From the NCBI RefSeq assembly GCF_022809715.1, contig NZ_CP094461.1:372001-436000 (forward strand): a stretch of DNA of 64,000 nucleotides. Reading direction: 5' to 3'. A program made the translations under genes and the position numbers. The notes under the pieces were generated by a model. It ran no database searches. It saw only the letters and a program-made list of their open reading frames with translations, and was not told the origin of the DNA. Shown here one piece after another: positions 41,962-51,597 of this stretch. How positions within the stretch are numbered: position 1 is the stretch's first letter; every line of letters begins with the position of its first letter. The DNA is from Burkholderia pyrrocinia (lineage in GTDB: Bacteria > Pseudomonadota > Gammaproteobacteria > Burkholderiales > Burkholderiaceae).

Positions 41962-43251
41962 TCACGCATAGCGGCGCATCAGCGGTGCCGCTGAAATGCC
42001 GTGCAGCACGATCGACACGGCGATGATGGCCAGCACCCACGGCACCAGCGGCAACAGGTCCGCGCGCGGCCCTTGCTCGAGGGCCAGCATCAGGTAATAC
42101 AGCGAACCCACGCCGCGAATGCCGAACCAGCTGATCAAGCGGCGCTGGCGGTGCGACGCCCGGGACCCGATCAGCGCGAGCTGGATGGCGGCCGGCCGGA
42201 TCACGAACAGCAGTGTCGCGACCACGGCCACGCCCGTCCAGGTCAGCATGCCGGCCCAATAGCGTGACACGAGCGCGCCGATCAGCAGGATCAGCACGGC
42301 TTCGGCGATGTGTTCCAACTCGGCCGTGAATCCCATGACCGATTCCGCGACGAACGCATGGGCTTTGTCGGGATCGGTGGCGGTGGCTTCGACATCCTCG
42401 CTGTCCACGACGCCGACCGTCTCCTTCGGCGTCTTCCGGCCGCTCGTTCGATGCTCTACGCGCCGCATCGCGACGCCCGCCGCGAATACGGCCAGGAACC
42501 CGTAGCCATGAATGGCGAGCGTCACGCCGTACGACAGCATGATCAGGCCCAGCGCGAAGAACCCCTCGAAGCCGAGCGCCTGTCCGTGACGGCTGCGCAG
42601 GAATGCGACGAGCCGGGCGGTGACGAAGCCGAACAGCCAGCCGGTGCCCACGCCGGACGCGATGCCCCATGCAATGCCGCCGACCATGCTCCAGTGAAGC
42701 GCCGGCGTCGGGCCGGAGCTGCACAAAAGCAGGCCGAGCACCGCGCACGGGTAGGCCGTGCCGTCGTTGATCCCCCCTTCGCCGGACAACGAAAAACGCA
42801 CCAGCTCGACGTCGCCCGCGTCGCGCACGCCGACGTCATGAGCAAGTACCGGGTCCGTCGGCGCGATCATCGCGCCCAGCAGTACCGCGACGCCGACACT
42901 CAAATGCAACACCAGCACGCCGAGTGCGGCGATCGACGCGACGGTGAAGATCATCGCGACGACGCCGAGCCGCAGCGGCAGCATCCAGCGGCGATCGACG
43001 GGCGGGACACGCAGCTTCAGGCCGATCGCGAACAGCGAAATCAGCAGGCCGATTTCGGCGGCGATGCGCAACCGCGCGACGTCGTCCGGCAATGTCATGG
43101 ACAGGATGCCGATGCCGGCTGGGCCGATCAGAAAGCCGATCCCGAGATACACCATGGCCGCACTCAGCGGCAGGCGCTCGAGCGACGATCCGATGAGTCC
43201 CATGAAAATCAGCAGGGCTCCGAAAATGAGGCATCCGATCGTTTCGGTCAC
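41962..43251 (-). CDS. Monovalent cation/proton antiporter, CPA1-type
   Basis: This 429-residue membrane protein has about 12 helices and starts with a proposed GTG at 43251 (VTETIGCLIFGALLIFMGLI). CPA1 hallmarks are MIAPTDPVLAHDVG in the core helix and SGEGGINDGTAYPCAVLGLL, equivalent to the SGESLLNDGTA motif of Na+/H+ exchangers. A conserved Arg region follows near HIAEAVLILLIGALVSRYW. It exchanges Na+ or K+ for protons across the inner membrane, fitting pH or osmotic stress. No cytosolic nucleotide-binding domain is attached. The upstream part of the frame to 43362 is not protein-like. Confidence 0.88.
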   Translation of the reverse strand: MTETIGCLIFGALLIFMGLIGSSLERLPLSAAMVYLGIGFLIGPAGIGILSMTLPDDVARLRIAAEIGLLISLFAIGLKLRVPPVDRRWMLPLRLGVVAMIFTVASIAALGVLVLHLSVGVAVLLGAMIAPTDPVLAHDVGVRDAGDVELVRFSLSGEGGINDGTAYPCAVLGLLLCSSGPTPALHWSMVGGIAWGIASGVGTGWLFGFVTARLVAFLRSRHGQALGFEGFFALGLIMLSYGVTLAIHGYGFLAVFAAGVAMRRVEHRTSGRKTPKETVGVVDSEDVEATATDPDKAHAFVAESVMGFTAELEHIAEAVLILLIGALVSRYWAGMLTWTGVAVVATLLFVIRPAAIQLALIGSRASHRQRRLISWFGIRGVGSLYYLMLALEQGPRADLLPLVPWVLAIIAVSIVLHGISAAPLMRRYA

Positions 43252-43600
43252 TTTGCATTCCCCGCATGAATAACGTCGCGCTCGCCGCGCTTCGGTTGCA
43301 GGTCGCCATGTGGCGTCGTGGAGCTGTACGTGGGGCACGCTCGGGGCGTCGAGGCCTCGCACTCATCGCACAGTATCGCGCCGATCGTCCCACGTTCGCA
43401 GCGAGGCGGTTCGGCGTCTGTCGGATGGCGGACAAAGGACCGGGCATGACCATTGCATTCGCAGCCACGCGTGCCCGCGGCTGAAGCGCTCGGGAACGCG
43501 TACCCGAAACGGCACGCATACGATGTACGGTAGCGGGCAGAGCGGCGCCGTGGGTCGTCATAGACTGTTCCCCGACCCTGACGACCACCGGAGCACTGCC
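43252..43600. other. Intergenic region between antiporter and small gene
   Basis: About 350 bp with no supported gene. It should contain the divergent promoters of the antiporter and of the small gene at 43601; no clear motif was found. Confidence 0.4.
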
Positions 43601-43819
43601 ATGGCCCACACAGCAATCGAGGGAGACCTGCGTTCGCTCGAACGACTCATTGCACGCGTCGCGCCCGGTGAGCCTGCGCCATGGGCACTCTGGCGAATCC
43701 GGCTGGAATCGATTCTGGAACACGGCAGTCTGACGCCGTCGGAACGCACGCATTTCGTCAGCATCATCGCCCTTATCCTCATGCTCGAGCGTCGAGCGGG
43801 CAAGCCGGCCGCGCATTGA
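43601..43819 (+). CDS. Small hypothetical protein, 72 residues
   Basis: MAHTAIEGDLRSLERLIARV, then APGEPAPWALWRIRLESILE, ending ALILMLERRAGKPAAH: an all-helical small protein. GGAG lies nine bases before the ATG at 43601. It is convergent with the transketolase gene. No family recognised. Confidence 0.55.
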   Translation: MAHTAIEGDLRSLERLIARVAPGEPAPWALWRIRLESILEHGSLTPSERTHFVSIIALILMLERRAGKPAAH

Positions 43820-43863
43820 GCACGGCCGGCCATCGGGTACCGGGGATCTCTATCGCCGATGGC

Positions 43864-45939
43864 TCAAGCGAGCAGTTTCATCGCGCGGTCGCAGACGTTC
43901 TCGACCGTGAAGCCGAAATCGCGCATCAGCTCGGCGCCCGGCGCCGACGCGCCGAAACCCGCGACGCCGAGCACGTCGCCACGATCGCCGACATAGCGGT
44001 GCCAGCCTTGCGACACCCCCGCTTCGATCGCCAGCCGCGCGCCGACCGACTTCGGCAGCACGGCGTCCTGATATGGCTGAGGCTGAGCGTCGAACAATCG
44101 CCAGCAGGGCAGCGACACCACCCGAACCGCCACGCCGCGCGCGAGCAGCTCGACTTGCGCCGCCAGCGCGAGCGCGACTTCCGAGCCGGTCGCGATCAGG
44201 ATCAGCGCGGGGCGGCCGTCGGGGGCATCGGCCAGCACGTAGCCGCCGCGCCGCAAGCCCTCGGCCGGCGCGAAGCGGAGGCGATCGATGGTCGGCACGT
44301 CCTGGCGGGTCAGGACCAGCGCGGTCGGCCGCTCCCGCGCTTCGAGCGCCACCCGCCACGCGACGGCCGTCTCGTTGGCATCGGCCGGTCGAATCACCAG
44401 CAGGCCCGGGATCGCGCGCAGGCCGGCCAGCTGCTCCATCGGCTGATGCGTCGCACCGTCCTCGCCGATCGCGAGGCTGTCGTGCGTGAACACATAGATC
44501 ACCTGCAGGCGCATCAACGCGGCGAGCCGGATCGGCGGCCGCATGTAGTCGGAAAAGATCAGGAAGGTCGCGCCGAACGGCAGGATGCCGCCGTGGGTCG
44601 CCAGGCCGTTCAGGATGGCGCCCATCGCATGCTCGCGCACGCCGAAATGCAGATTGCGGCCGCTGCGGCTCCAGCCGCCGCCGTCGGAGCCTTGCCGGTC
44701 GAGCGCATTCATGCCGGCGGCCTCGAAATCGCCGTGCCCGGTCAGCGCGGTGAAGGTGGAGGGATTCAGATCGGCGGAGCCGCCGACCAGCGACGGTACG
44801 CGGGAGGCGAGGGCATTCAGCACCTGGCCGGATGCGACCCGCGTCGCGATGCCTTTCGGATCGGCCGGAAAGACCGGGATATCGCGGTCCCAACTGTCGG
44901 GCAGCGTGCCGCGCACCGTGTTCAGCAGCATCTCGGCCAGCTCGGGAAACGCGCGCGCATAGGCGGCGAATCGCGCGTTCCAGTGATCTTCCCGTGCCCG
45001 CCCCTCCGTCAACGCACGACGAAAATGCGCGAGCGCCGGTGCGGGGATATGAAATGCGGGGTCGGGCGGCCAGCCGAGGTTGTGCTTGGTCAGGCGCACC
45101 TCGGCATCGCCGAGCGGCGATCCGTGAGCCTGGTACGTGTCCTGCCGGTTCGGCGAGCCGTAGCCGAGATGCGTGCGCACGAGGATCAACGACGGACGCA
45201 GCTTCTCCGCACGTGCGTTGGCCAGCGCCGCGTCGATGGCGGCCAGGTCGTTGCCGTCGTCGACCGTTTCGGTATGCCAGCCGTAGGCGTCGAACCGTTG
45301 TGCGCGATCTTCGGTGAAGGTGATCGCGGTGCCGGCGGACAGCGTGACGCGATTGTCGTCGTACAGGCAGATCAGCTTGCCGAGCCGCAGATGGCCGGCA
45401 AGCGATGCGGCTTCCGCTGCGACGCCTTCCATCAGGTCGCCGTCGCTGACGAGTGCGTAGGTGTGGTGATCCACGATCTCGAAGCCGGGACGGTTGTAGC
45501 ACGCGGCGAGCTGCGCTTCCGCCATCGCCATGCCGACGGCGTTGGCGAAGCCCTGGCCGAGCGGGCCGGTCGTCGTCTCGACGCCCGGCGTGAGGCCGCG
45601 CTCCGGATGGCCGGGCGTGAGGCTGCCCGATTGCCGGAAGCGCCCGATCTGATCGAGCGGCAGGTCGTAGCCGGTCAGGTGAAGCAGGCTGTACAACAGC
45701 ATCGAGCCATGTCCGGCCGACAGGATGAAGCGATCGCGATCGAACCACGCCGGGTTGGCGGGGTGATGCTTGAGATGGCGCATCCATAACGCATAGGCCA
45801 TCGGTGCGGCGCCGAGCGGCAAGCCTGGATGGCCGCTCGCCGCTTTCTGCACGGCATCGATCGACAGGAAGCGCAGCGTATTGATGCAGAGTGCATCGAG
45901 TGCCGAACCTTCGGTTGGCGGGAAATCGGTTGAGGTCAT
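43864..45939 (-). CDS. tkt: Transketolase
   Basis: This 691-residue ThDP enzyme of the pentose phosphate pathway has the usual length. The N-terminal ThDP domain shows [17 protein letters not shown], the GPLGQG motif (125-130) and the metal/ThDP signature [12 protein letters not shown] (165-176) ending in DDN. The pyrimidine domain has [20 protein letters not shown] with the catalytic Glu. The C-terminal domain carries the [20 protein letters not shown] segment. It is isolated from other Calvin or pentose phosphate genes and sits among stress-type genes, so it is probably a second, conditionally used transketolase; that is inference. Confidence 0.95.
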   Translation of the reverse strand: MTSTDFPPTEGSALDALCINTLRFLSIDAVQKAASGHPGLPLGAAPMAYALWMRHLKHHPANPAWFDRDRFILSAGHGSMLLYSLLHLTGYDLPLDQIGRFRQSGSLTPGHPERGLTPGVETTTGPLGQGFANAVGMAMAEAQLAACYNRPGFEIVDHHTYALVSDGDLMEGVAAEAASLAGHLRLGKLICLYDDNRVTLSAGTAITFTEDRAQRFDAYGWHTETVDDGNDLAAIDAALANARAEKLRPSLILVRTHLGYGSPNRQDTYQAHGSPLGDAEVRLTKHNLGWPPDPAFHIPAPALAHFRRALTEGRAREDHWNARFAAYARAFPELAEMLLNTVRGTLPDSWDRDIPVFPADPKGIATRVASGQVLNALASRVPSLVGGSADLNPSTFTALTGHGDFEAAGMNALDRQGSDGGGWSRSGRNLHFGVREHAMGAILNGLATHGGILPFGATFLIFSDYMRPPIRLAALMRLQVIYVFTHDSLAIGEDGATHQPMEQLAGLRAIPGLLVIRPADANETAVAWRVALEARERPTALVLTRQDVPTIDRLRFAPAEGLRRGGYVLADAPDGRPALILIATGSEVALALAAQVELLARGVAVRVVSLPCWRLFDAQPQPYQDAVLPKSVGARLAIEAGVSQGWHRYVGDRGDVLGVAGFGASAPGAELMRDFGFTVENVCDRAMKLLA

Positions 45940-46020
45940 GCAGTTGCTCCCTGGCGTCCGGTTACGGGATATCCCGCACGGGATGGTGGTTGCGTTGGCT
46001 AGCCATTGCGCGGGTCAGCG

Positions 46021-46806
46021 TTATCGGTCGCCGTGCCAATAGCCGTGCTTGCCGTAGAACTCATGCAACTCGATCTCGTAGCTGCGATGCACGAGCTGCG
46101 AGTCGTCGTATGGAGGGCTGCGGCGGATCGCGTCGCGCGTGAGCGTGGTCGATACCGTTTCCGTCGGCCAGTCCACCTGGTCGAGCCAGTGAGTCGCGAT
46201 CAGCACTTCCTTGCCGGTCGACCACCAGCTCGACGTGTCGATCGCCAGATAGCGGATCACCCAGGCTTCATCGTCGTAAATGAAGTCGAACACGTGGCCG
46301 ATATGTCCGTCCTTGACTTCGAGCCGATATCCGTCGACCTCGCGGGTGCTGTGCAGATGCGTATCCGCCGCTGCGCTGGCCGGCGCGGTGCGCGAGACGA
46401 GCGGATCGCCCGCTTCAGGATCCTGCGACGGCCCGGCGGGATCGAAAGCCGGATACGCGCCCATCCCCCAAAGGTTCGGGCCGCCCCAGTAAGTCGGGTA
46501 GTTGTAGTAACGCAGGTACTCGATCTCGTGCTGGCGCGATACCGGTTTGTGCGTGTCCACGTTCGGGCTGTCTCTCACCTGCTGTTGCGTGAGGCTGACG
46601 TATAGCGTGCGGGTTTCGGGGTCGGCATGCGTGACGGAATACGGCGAGACCAGCACCTGCCTGTCGTGCAGCCAGTCGCCCGTCTCGACGACGAGGTAGC
46701 GGATGCACCAGTTGTCGTCGTCGAAGTAGGCCTGATGGATACGCCCGATATCGCCGTCCTTCGCTCGAACCGTGTCTCCGTGCAACCTTCGGATGCTTCG
46801 TAACAT
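46021..46806 (-). CDS. Double PRC-barrel domain protein
   Basis: This 261-residue soluble protein has two PRC-barrel modules: residues ~1-80 (MLRSIRRLHGDTVRAKDGDI, YLVVETGDWLHDRQVLVSP) and ~150-235 (VDGYRLEVKDGHIGHVFDFI, YLAIDTSSWWSTGKEVLIA), joined by a Tyr/Pro/Gly-rich linker. The ATG at 46806 has GAGGAC upstream. PRC-barrels are small beta-barrels found in photosynthetic reaction centre H subunit and RimM and in many stress proteins; the function of this type is unknown. The promoter module at 46946-46987 lies upstream. Confidence 0.85.
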   Translation of the reverse strand: MLRSIRRLHGDTVRAKDGDIGRIHQAYFDDDNWCIRYLVVETGDWLHDRQVLVSPYSVTHADPETRTLYVSLTQQQVRDSPNVDTHKPVSRQHEIEYLRYYNYPTYWGGPNLWGMGAYPAFDPAGPSQDPEAGDPLVSRTAPASAAADTHLHSTREVDGYRLEVKDGHIGHVFDFIYDDEAWVIRYLAIDTSSWWSTGKEVLIATHWLDQVDWPTETVSTTLTRDAIRRSPPYDDSQLVHRSYEIELHEFYGKHGYWHGDR

Positions 46807-47422
<616 letters not shown>

Positions 47423-47555
47423 CGCAGGTTGCGCGATGCGTGCCAACGCCTTGCGTGACAGGGATCCATCGAGTCGTCGCCGGCATTCAGCGATATCGAT
47501 GAACGCGGAGGCATCGGTCAGAGCGACGGCGAGCCGATATTCCCGGTCTTCCCGG

Positions 47556-47597
47556 GTACGGAACCGTACCGACTTCCGATGCCGGTGCGCGCAGCGT
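47556..47597 (+). promoter_or_regulatory. Crp/Fnr-type class II promoter module of the single PRC-barrel gene
   Basis: GTACG-GAAC-CGTAC (47556-47569; arms extend to GGTACGG/CCGTACC) is followed after 22 nt by CAGCGT (47592-47597), one base off the TAGCGT of the other two modules. The start codon at 47680 would be about 76 nt from the transcript start. Confidence 0.65.
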
Positions 47598-47679
47598 TTT
47601 CTCGTGCGTCGAGTGCCATTGTCGATGTCGACGCTGCGCACGAGACGGATATTCCCGGATCTTGTCCAAGGAGGACATC

Positions 47680-48108
47680 ATGACGACGCTTCACCCCCCC
47701 GATCGACCTGTGGATGACGGCAACGGAGGCAAGCTTGTCGAACGCGATTCAGGCGACGAGCCCGGTCCTATGGTAAGGACTGCGGATGTACTGAAGGGCA
47801 GCAAGATCGTTGCGTCGGACGGCGAGGATGTTGGAAGTGTTTTCGACATCGTGCTCGACTTGCACCACGGCAGAATTGCCTACGCGGTTGCTTCCAGCGG
47901 AGGAACGGGCGAGATGCTTTGCGCCATTCCGTGGAGTGCGATGAAATACGATATCGGCGACAAATCTTTCCATCTGGATGTGACCGCCGCGCATGTCAAA
48001 GGCACCCCGGGCTTCGACGACGAGCATTGGCCGGTGATGACGCAATCACGGTGGGGAATGTCGCTTCACCAGTACTACAACCGGACGCCGTACTGGGTAG
48101 CCGGATGA
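47680..48108 (+). CDS. PRC-barrel domain protein
   Basis: This 142-residue soluble protein has a hydrophilic N-terminal stretch and one PRC-barrel (residues ~38-115: VRTADVLKGSKIVASDGEDV, GSVFDIVLDLHHGRIAYAVA). The tail ends RWGMSLHQYYNRTPYWVAG. The ATG at 47680 follows CAAGGAGGACATC. Related in fold to the double PRC-barrel protein at 46021-46806 and apparently under the same promoter module, so the two probably respond to one signal. Confidence 0.85.
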   Translation: MTTLHPPDRPVDDGNGGKLVERDSGDEPGPMVRTADVLKGSKIVASDGEDVGSVFDIVLDLHHGRIAYAVASSGGTGEMLCAIPWSAMKYDIGDKSFHLDVTAAHVKGTPGFDDEHWPVMTQSRWGMSLHQYYNRTPYWVAG

Positions 48109-48203
48109 AACGATGTCACGCAGAGGTTTCGTCGCGTCGACAGTCGTATGCTCACGGAATATCGCATTCGGGCCGTTCGCGCCACGGTGCGTCGCAGTCG
48201 CGG

Positions 48204-48923
48204 CTAGAGGCGCTTCAGATCGGGAAGCAGGCGATCGAATTCGCGTTTGACCACGCTGTAGCATTCGCACACGCGCTTTTCGAGCCCCGGCCGATCCAGC
48301 ACCTCGATATGACCGTAGTTGTAGCGGATGAGGCCCGCGTCCTGCAGCTTCAATGCCGCTTCCGTCACGCCCGACCTGCGCACGCCCAGCATGTTGGCGA
48401 TCAGCTCCTGCGTCATGCGCAGCTGGTTCGACGGCAGACGGTCGAGGCTGAGCAGCAGCCAGCGGCACAGTTGCTGATCGATCGAGTGATGCCGGTTGCA
48501 TACCGCGGTCTGAGCCATCTGCGTGATCAGCGCCTGGGTATAGCGCAACAGCAGGCGCTGCATCGAGTTGCCGCGCCGGAATTCTTCTTTCAGGATGCCC
48601 GCGTCGAGCCGGTAGGCCTGCCCCGCGCTTTGCACGACGGCTCGGCTCGGCGTCGTTTCGCCGCCCATGAACAGCGACACGCCGATCATGCCTTCATGGC
48701 CGACGATCGCGATTTCCGCGGACGAGCCGTCCTCCATCACGTACAGCAGCGACACGATCGACGTGGTCGGGAAATAGACGTGATGAAGCTGGCCACCCGA
48801 CTCGTACAGCACTTTCCCCAACGGCATGTCGACGAGCGTCAGGTGTGCGGCGAGGTGGGCGCGCTCGTTTTCCGGCAGCGCGGCAAGCAGGTGGTTTTCG
48901 GTAATGGGCGGGTTGTCTTGCAT
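48204..48923 (-). CDS. Crp/Fnr-family transcriptional regulator
   Basis: This is a 239-residue protein. The N-terminal cyclic-nucleotide-binding-like barrel spans ~10-125 (VDMPLGKVLYESGGQLHHVY, EIAIVGHEGMIGVSLFMGGE), followed by the long dimer helix (~126-145) and a winged helix (~165-215: MTQELIANMLGVRRSGVTEA). There is no N-terminal Cys cluster, so it is not an Fe-S FNR, and the phosphate-binding residues of Crp are not evident. The recognition helix reads VRRSGVTEAALKL, lacking the RExxxR pattern of Crp. It lies among genes sharing a 5-4-5 dyad, so it is the best candidate to bind it. Confidence 0.88.
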   Translation of the reverse strand: MQDNPPITENHLLAALPENERAHLAAHLTLVDMPLGKVLYESGGQLHHVYFPTTSIVSLLYVMEDGSSAEIAIVGHEGMIGVSLFMGGETTPSRAVVQSAGQAYRLDAGILKEEFRRGNSMQRLLLRYTQALITQMAQTAVCNRHHSIDQQLCRWLLLSLDRLPSNQLRMTQELIANMLGVRRSGVTEAALKLQDAGLIRYNYGHIEVLDRPGLEKRVCECYSVVKREFDRLLPDLKRL

Positions 48924-49740
48924 GCGTGGCTCCTGCGCTCGCGCCCGGTTGACGATGGAGAACCCGGCCGATGTGGACGCAGCGGGAATCGGCGGAAGGG
49001 GTCAACCATCATACTTTACCGATCCGACGTCCGGACGGGAGGGTGACGGCAATGTGTCCCTTTTCCCGATGAATTCGGTGTGACCTACCGTTCGAATGCG
49101 AATCGACCTTCAAAAATTATAGTGCCGATACATGTCTCATCAAGGTGCGCGCAATCGCGCGTGCTCGATACGGAACCGATATCTCACGGCGCGATTGACG
49201 GGAAATCGCGGTCGCCAGGCCCTGGACGGCGTCGACCGCGGAATGATGCGCCGCGATGATTCGCGTGCGTCAGGTACATTGCCGGACAAGCGCCAGGCAC
49301 GAGCACGCTTGCGCTTACGTGCGTATCAGGCGAGTTGAGTCCAGATTCGCCGCCGCGCCGTCGGATCGCCGCATTACGACAGCGTACAAAGACGCGATAT
49401 CCGCCTCGGCCCGCGTCTCGTTCAGCTTCGCAGCACGTACGTCGTGCGTGGGTGAGTGTCGGTCGATGCCGCGCAACCGGTCCGGCAACGTATGCAAAAT
49501 CAAATCGCAGAGATTCACGATGGCGGCCGGGATCCTCCACTTGTCCGCTTCCGCAAGCGTCCTTCACCGTACAGACTCGCAATCTCGTTGACAGGAGGAT
49601 GTCTGCTGAAACTATCCATTCGTGCGTGACCTTTTCACGAACATCGACGTGGTTCACATCAGTGGTGAATGATTCCGTCATTCGTCTCCGGTCGATCAAA
49701 CGAAGCACCACGCTCGAATGCGACTGGCAAGGAGAGCAAC
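48924..49740. other. 817 bp region without a supported gene
   Basis: Open frames on both strands lack convincing starts or family features. A reverse frame ending at 49315 (LCDLILHTLPDRLRGIDRHS) looks somewhat protein-like but has only a poorly placed GTG. A degenerate dyad TTACG-ACAG-CGTAC is at 49374-49387. Composition is slightly lower in GC than the flanks. Confidence 0.4.
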
Positions 49741-49974
49741 ATGCGTGCGTCTATCTATGTCTGTCTTGCGGCTATCGCAACCGTGCTTGCAGGATGCCTT
49801 TGGGTACCCGGCGACGGCTATCGTGGTGATCGAAACGGGGGGTATGGCGGCGCGTACGGCGGCGGTCACGAAAGCGGATGGAATCGAGGCGACACTTCCC
49901 GCGATCACATGAATCATTCCCGGCATCCCGATGACCGGTGGCCGCATAAGGACGGGCAGCGGGAAGGATGGTAG
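49741..49974 (+). CDS. Small Gly/Arg/Asp-rich lipoprotein
   Basis: This 77-residue protein has a lipoprotein signal (MRASIYVCLAAIATVLAGC). The mature chain is hydrophilic and repetitive (GYRGDRNGGYGGAYGGGHES, then His/Asp-rich). CAAGGAGAGCAAC precedes the ATG at 49741. Similar short Gly-rich lipoproteins are common in Burkholderia, with no known role. Confidence 0.7.
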   Translation: MRASIYVCLAAIATVLAGCLWVPGDGYRGDRNGGYGGAYGGGHESGWNRGDTSRDHMNHSRHPDDRWPHKDGQREGW

Positions 49975-50083
49975 GTCGGCCGCGGTCATCACATGAACAT
50001 CGCCGGTCAGCGTTCGCCCGGCGCGCGTCATCATGACAGATTCGCGTCGTTTCGCGACGCTGGCGAACCTGATGCCCCATCGC

Positions 50084-50635
50084 TCACGTCCTGCCGGACT
50101 CGAGCAGGTTCTTCAGCGCCGCCATCTGTTCCTTCTGCATGTTCAGCAATTCAGTCCATTGCTCCTCGCGCAACCCGTCCAGCTTTTCATGGAGCAACAT
50201 GATCTCGAGTTCGGCCTTCAGATTGATTTCGTAATCATGTTCGGCAGACACCCGGTCCTTGTATGACTGCCTGTTCTGGGCCATCAGGATAATGGGTGCC
50301 TGGATCGCTGCCAGCATCGAGAGAAACAGGTTGAGCAAGATATACGGGTAAGGATCGAAGGCTTTGCTGTACGTTGCCAGAATCAGCGAATTCAGGCCGA
50401 CCCACACGACCATGACGACAATAAAGCACGTGATGAATATCCACGACCCGCCGAAGGCGGCAACGGCATCTGCCGCGCGCTGGCCGCGCGTTGCCGCTGC
50501 ATCCAGTTCTTTCGTGGAGTCTCTCGCTATGCGCTTTCGTTCCGAAACGAGACGTGCAACATTCTTCGCGCGCTCGTCCAATGATTCATAGGGTACGCCA
50601 AAGAATTTTTCGGCAAGCTCCGCAGGTTTATGCAT
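50084..50635 (-). CDS. DUF1003 membrane protein
   Basis: This 183-residue protein contains two membrane helices near residues 65-130 (SWIFITCFIVVMVVWVGLNS, YPYILLNLFLSMLAAIQAPI) followed by IILMAQNRQSYKDRVSAEHD, the DUF1003 signature, and a coiled-coil C-terminus. GGAGGACAAC precedes the ATG at 50635. Family function is unknown; members are often linked to stress or cyclic-nucleotide-regulated loci. Confidence 0.88.
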   Translation of the reverse strand: MHKPAELAEKFFGVPYESLDERAKNVARLVSERKRIARDSTKELDAAATRGQRAADAVAAFGGSWIFITCFIVVMVVWVGLNSLILATYSKAFDPYPYILLNLFLSMLAAIQAPIILMAQNRQSYKDRVSAEHDYEINLKAELEIMLLHEKLDGLREEQWTELLNMQKEQMAALKNLLESGRT

Positions 50636-50810
50636 GTTGTCCTCCGCGCGGTCGCGCAATCCGAACAGAATGGAATCGCAATAAGGTCACCGCAAAAGGC
50701 TGGTTGCGCGGCAATCGCGAAGCAAAGAAACCGAGACAGCCCGAACAGCGGTCTCTCCTGGTTTCGTTGCCATCCGACCCAGCAGACAAAGCCCCGTGCG
50801 ATCCCGCACC

Positions 50811-51170
50811 CTACCGGAACCGGAGCGGTATGAACAGGCTGACGCCCGGCGACGACTGCGGGGCATAGACCACGGGTGGTGGCGCATACACATAGTCCCG
50901 GTTGTCGTAGTAGTCGCCGCGACGGTAGTCATTGCCCGGATGTCGATAAACCTGCCGATTGCGGTGATCCCACTGATGCCCGTGGTTCTGCCAATAACCG
51001 TCACCCATGCGATGTTGCTGTGGTTGGCTTGGGTAACGCTGATAGCCGTCATTCGCGCCATACTGCTGTTGGTTCTCGTAGTTGCCGTAGTCTGCGCCGA
51101 AAGCCGGCGCCATGGACATGCCGCCGATAGCCAGGGCCAAGCCGACCGTCGTCATGATTCCGGTCGTCAT
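50811..51170 (-). CDS. Exported Tyr/Asn/Gln-rich hypothetical protein
   Basis: This 119-residue protein has a signal-like N-terminus (MTTGIMTTVGLALAIGGMSM, cleavage near AFGA). The mature part is rich in Tyr, Asn, Gln and Arg (YGNYENQQQYGANDGYQRYP, RRGDYYDNRDYVYAPPPVVY) and ends in a beta-strand-like SLFIPLRFR. The ATG at 51170 has AGG five bases upstream. An in-frame TTG at 51209 would add 13 residues but overlaps the phospholipase D remnant on the other strand. Function unknown; similar proteins are annotated as periplasmic or surface proteins. Confidence 0.6.
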   Translation of the reverse strand: MTTGIMTTVGLALAIGGMSMAPAFGADYGNYENQQQYGANDGYQRYPSQPQQHRMGDGYWQNHGHQWDHRNRQVYRHPGNDYRRGDYYDNRDYVYAPPPVVYAPQSSPGVSLFIPLRFR

Positions 51171-51195
51171 CGAGCCTATGAACGCGGTGTGTACT

Positions 51196-51312
51196 TCTGG
51201 GATTTTCAATGTCGATCATCGCGATCGCTGCAAGCTCCTGATCGTCGATGCGCGTACGGCATTTCTGGGCGGCATCAACATCAGCGGGGTCTACTTGAGC
51301 GGCTCTTCCGGC
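51196..51312 (+). pseudogene. Phospholipase D/cardiolipin synthase-like remnant
   Basis: The frame reads FNVDHRDRCKLLIVDARTAF and then LGGINISGVYLSGSSG, which matches the HKD motif region of ClsB-like phospholipase D proteins (HxKLLVVDxxxAFxGGINIS). The catalytic His two residues before the Lys is Arg here, and nothing recognisable of the family lies on either side. It is a ~39-residue fossil. Confidence 0.5.
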
Positions 51313-51597
51313 AGGCGTCGGTCGGACTCGACCGACGGAGGGTGCTTTCGACGACGACATGGCCGCTTCCGATTAGATCAGCAGGGAAAGCTGGAAGCAC
51401 AGGTCGTTGCTGCTGCGTGTCAAGGAGTGAGCGGCCCGGCGGTGGGGCCATCTCTTATAGTCGCGCGAGGGCGTGGCGTTCGCCCGGCAATCCACCGCCT
51501 TCACGCCTGCGCCGGGCTCCTCGACACCTTTCGGATCCCGGCGGCGGCCGCTCGATATCGACAGATGACATCGTTCCGGGCGGCCCGCCCGCTGCCT
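51313..51597. other. Short non-coding stretch after the PLD remnant
   Basis: About 285 bp with no supported gene, possibly further decayed phospholipase D sequence; it ends at the stop codon of the binding-protein gene. Confidence 0.35.

Noticed and set aside
49374..49387. TTACG-ACAG-CGTAC as a fifth regulon site
   Set aside because: One arm mismatch and no TAGCGT-like hexamer at 22 nt on either side.
49315..49518. A reverse frame reading LCDLILHTLPDRLRGIDRHS as a small gene
   Set aside because: Only a GTG start with the nearest GGAGG about 14 nt away and no recognisable family; kept as a remark on the gap.
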